Part shown: piece after piece, positions 62,001 through 64,000 of the stretch
How the letters are laid out: every line of letters starts with the position of its first letter
Position numbering within the stretch: position 1 is the first letter of the stretch
NCBI RefSeq assembly: GCF_041296385.1
Contig: NC_091014.1
Coordinates: 47,944,078 to 48,008,077 of the forward strand
Length of the DNA: 64,000 nucleotides
Reading direction: 5' to 3'
DNA from: Aphelocoma coerulescens
Lineage: Eukaryota > Chordata > Aves > Passeriformes > Corvidae
Translations under genes and position numbers: made by a program
Notes under the pieces: model-generated
Seen by the model: the letters and a program-made list of their open reading frames with translations, nothing else
Database searches by the model: none
What the model was told of the DNA's origin: nothing

Positions 62001-63743
62001 TCTTTCTGCTTGGAACTCACCGCCGCCCAATGCCCCATTTCTGGCTCAAACTAGGTTATGGTTATGGTTACACCTAGTGTTAGGGTTTGAGAAATCCACA
62101 AAACCAGGAGCTCCAGGGATACTCAGAATGCGAAAGGCAGGCCAAGCTTATCGCAGCACAGCCAAAACCTTGCTCCCACTTCTTCATTCTTCTTGGAAGT
62201 CGCCACAACCCAATGCCCGATTTCTGGCTCAAACTAGGGTTAGGGTTACGCCTAGGGTTAGGCTTGAGAAAACCACAAAGCCAGGAGCTCCAGGGACACT
62301 CACCATGTGAAAGGCAGGCCAAGTTGAGCACGATACAGTTAAAACCTTGCTCCCTCTTCCTCTTTCTGCTTGGAACTCACCGCCACCCAATGCCCCATTT
62401 CTGGCCCAAACTTCGGTTATGTTTATGGTTACACCTAGTGTTAGGATTTGAGAAATCCACAAAGCCAGGAGCTCCAGGGATACTCAGCATGCGAAAGGCA
62501 GGCCAAGCTTATCGCAGCACAGCCAAAACCTTGCTCCCTCTTCTTCATTCTTCTTGGAAGTCGCCACAACCCAATGCCTGATTTCTGGCTCAAACTAGGG
62601 TTAGGGTTAGGGTTAGGGTTACGCCTAGGTTAAGGTTTGAGAAAACCACAAAGCCAGGAGCTCCAGGGACACTCACCATGTGAACGGCAGGCCAAGTTGA
62701 GCACGATACAGTTAAAACCTTGCTCCCTCTTCTTCTTTCTGCTTGGAACTCACCGCCGCCCAATGCCCCATTTCTGGCTCCAACTAGGGTTATGGTCGTG
62801 GTTACACCTAGTGTTAGGGTTTGAGAAATCCACAAAGCCAGGAGCTCCGGGGATACTCAGCATGTGAAAGGCAGGCCAAGCTTATCGCAGCACAAGCAAA
62901 ACCTTGCTCCTTCTTCTTCTTTCTGCTTGGAACTTGCCACAGCCCAATGCCCGATTTCTGGCTCAAACTAGGGTTAGGGTTAGGGTTAGGGTTACGCCTA
63001 GGGTTAGGCTTGAGAAAACCACAAAGCCAGGAGCTCCAGGGACGCTCACCATGCGAAAGGCAGGCCAAGTTGAGCACGATACAGTTAAAACCTTGCTCCC
63101 TCTTCTTCTTTCTGCTTGGAACTCACCGCCGCCCAATGCCCCATTTCTGGCTCAAACTAGGTTATGGTTATGGTTACACCTAGTGTTAGGGTTTGAGAAA
63201 TCCACAAAACCAGGAGCTCCAGGGATACTCAGAATGCGAAAGGCAGGCCAAGCTTATCGCAGCACAGCCAAAACCTTGCTCCCACTTCTTCATTCTTCTT
63301 GGAAGTCGCCACAACCCAATGCCCGATTTCTGGCTCAAACTAGGGTTAGGGTTACGCCTAGGGTTAGGCTTGAGAAAACCACAAAGCCAGGAGCTCCAGG
63401 GACACTCACCATGCGAAAGGCAGGCCAAGTTGAGCACGATACAGTTAAAACCTTGCTCCCTCTTCTTCTTTCTGCTTGGAACTCGCCGCCGCCCAATGCC
63501 CCATTTCTGGCTCCAACTAGGTTATGGTTATGGTTACACCTAGTGTTAGGGTTTGAGAAATCCATAAAACCAGGAGCTCCAGGGATACTCAGCATGCGAA
63601 AGGCAGGCCAAGCTTATCGCAGCACAGCCAAAACCTTGCTCCCACTACTTCATTCTTCTTGGAAGTCGCCACAACCCAATGCCTGATTTCTGGCTCAATC
63701 TAGGGTTAGGGTTAGGGTTAGGGTTATGCCTAGGGTTAGGCTT
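53068..63743 (+). repeat. 10,676-bp superunit of 58 monomers, copy 2
   Basis: Units begin at 53068, 54723, 56378 (1,295-bp form), 57673, 59328 and 60983 (2,761-bp form), mirroring copy 1. Private changes appear at 55121, 57139, 58639 and 58794. Apart from 42540/53216 at the left edge I found no difference between the two copies in the stretches compared. This makes it the most recent large duplication in the window, or an assembly duplication. Confidence 0.92.
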
Positions 63744-64000
63744 GAGAAAACCACAAAGCCAGGAGCTCCAGGGATACTCCCCATGCGAAAGGCAGGCCAA
63801 GCTTATCGCAGCACAGCCAAAACCTTGCTCTCACTTCTTCATTCTTCTTGGGATTCACCACAGCCCAATGCCCGATTTCTGGCTCAAACTAGGGTTAGGG
63901 TTACGCCTAGGGTTAGGCTTGAGAAAACCACAAAGCCAGGAGCTCCAGGGACACTCACCATGTGAAAGGCAGGCCAAGTTGAGCACGATACAGTTAAAAC
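63744..64000 (+). repeat. Start of a further unit, cut by the window end
   Basis: A C monomer with TTGGGATTC (63744-63920) and the first 80 bp of an A184 with ATGTG (from 63921) continue the same order. Whether a third 10,676-bp copy follows cannot be seen. No terminal telomere tract is present. Confidence 0.9.

Larger units (their letters stand above)
1..64000 (+). repeat. Telomere-linked satellite array, continuous through the window
   Basis: Head-to-tail monomers of 177, 183, 184 or 189 bp fill the window without interruption. Taking each GAGAAA as monomer position 1, starts fall at 40, 223, 412, 589, 772, 961, 1138 and so on to 63744 and 63921, about 349 starts. Every monomer is in the same orientation and no CCCTAA-strand inversion was seen. 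Each has a 145-bp body containing GGAGCTCC at positions 19-26, an ATG(C/T)G motif near 40, a pyrimidine-rich middle (CTCTTCTTC-like) and CCCAATGCC near the end, followed by telomere-like hexamers. No other sequence class is inserted anywhere. I infer a subtelomeric or interstitial telomeric satellite. The body itself is unrecognised. Confidence 0.98.

Noticed and set aside
1..64000. CRISPR array
   Set aside because: The repeating unit is 177-189 bp with near-identical sequence throughout; there are no short repeats separated by unique spacers and no cas genes.
1..64000. CENP-B box or centromeric alpha-like satellite
   Set aside because: I saw no match to the TTCGNNNNANNCGGG core on either strand in the monomer classes. 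Monomer length near 180 bp alone is not evidence of centromere function.
1..64000. Transposable element, LTR or tRNA/rRNA gene inserted in the array
   Set aside because: Every monomer start is 177, 183, 184 or 189 bp from the next, leaving no room for an insertion, and no poly-A tail, terminal repeat or tRNA-like box was seen.

Overview
The whole 64-kb window is one uninterrupted satellite array. I find no credible protein-coding gene, RNA gene, transposon or CRISPR. About 349 head-to-tail monomers, all in the same orientation, start at position 40. Each has a 145-bp non-telomeric body followed by a linker made of intact and decayed vertebrate-type telomere hexamers (TTAGGG on the + strand). 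Linker lengths are 32, 38 or 44 bp, differing by exact hexamers, plus a 39-bp class, giving monomers of 177, 183, 189 and 184 bp.

TTAGGG is the telomere repeat of vertebrates, many other metazoans, many fungi and some protists. The large satellite scale and the CpG-decay pattern of the variants favour an animal, probably vertebrate, subtelomere or heterochromatic interstitial telomeric block. I do not recognise the 145-bp body and assign no species. If the G-rich strand is in native orientation, the chromosome end lies to the right. The array runs off both ends of the window.

Three monomer classes follow a simple order. A carries GTTGAGCACGATACAG and usually a 38-bp linker. B carries GGATACTCAGC and AAGCTTATCGC and usually a 44-bp linker. 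C is B-like, carries GGATACTCCCC and has a 32-bp linker. A is followed by B, B by C or A, and C by A, with few exceptions. Recombinant forms (B', B177, A184, A*) mark higher-order repeats.

Layout: 1-2419, A-B-C trimers of about 549 bp. 2420-6107, a 1,844-bp ten-monomer unit in two copies. 5919-20924, a 7,503-bp 41-monomer block in two copies. 15978-26969, a 5,496-bp 30-monomer block in two copies, the first overlapping the second 7.5-kb copy. 25687-31201, a 1,655-bp nine-monomer unit repeated about 3.3 times. 31202-38550, a mosaic of 1,844-like, trimer and rearranged units. 38551-43314, a 2,382-bp 13-monomer unit in two copies. 42392-63743, two copies of a 10,676-bp 58-monomer superunit built from 1,655-bp units and deletion derivatives. 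63744-64000 begins the next unit. Nested tandem duplications at these scales point to repeated unequal exchange, with the most homogenised part on the right.
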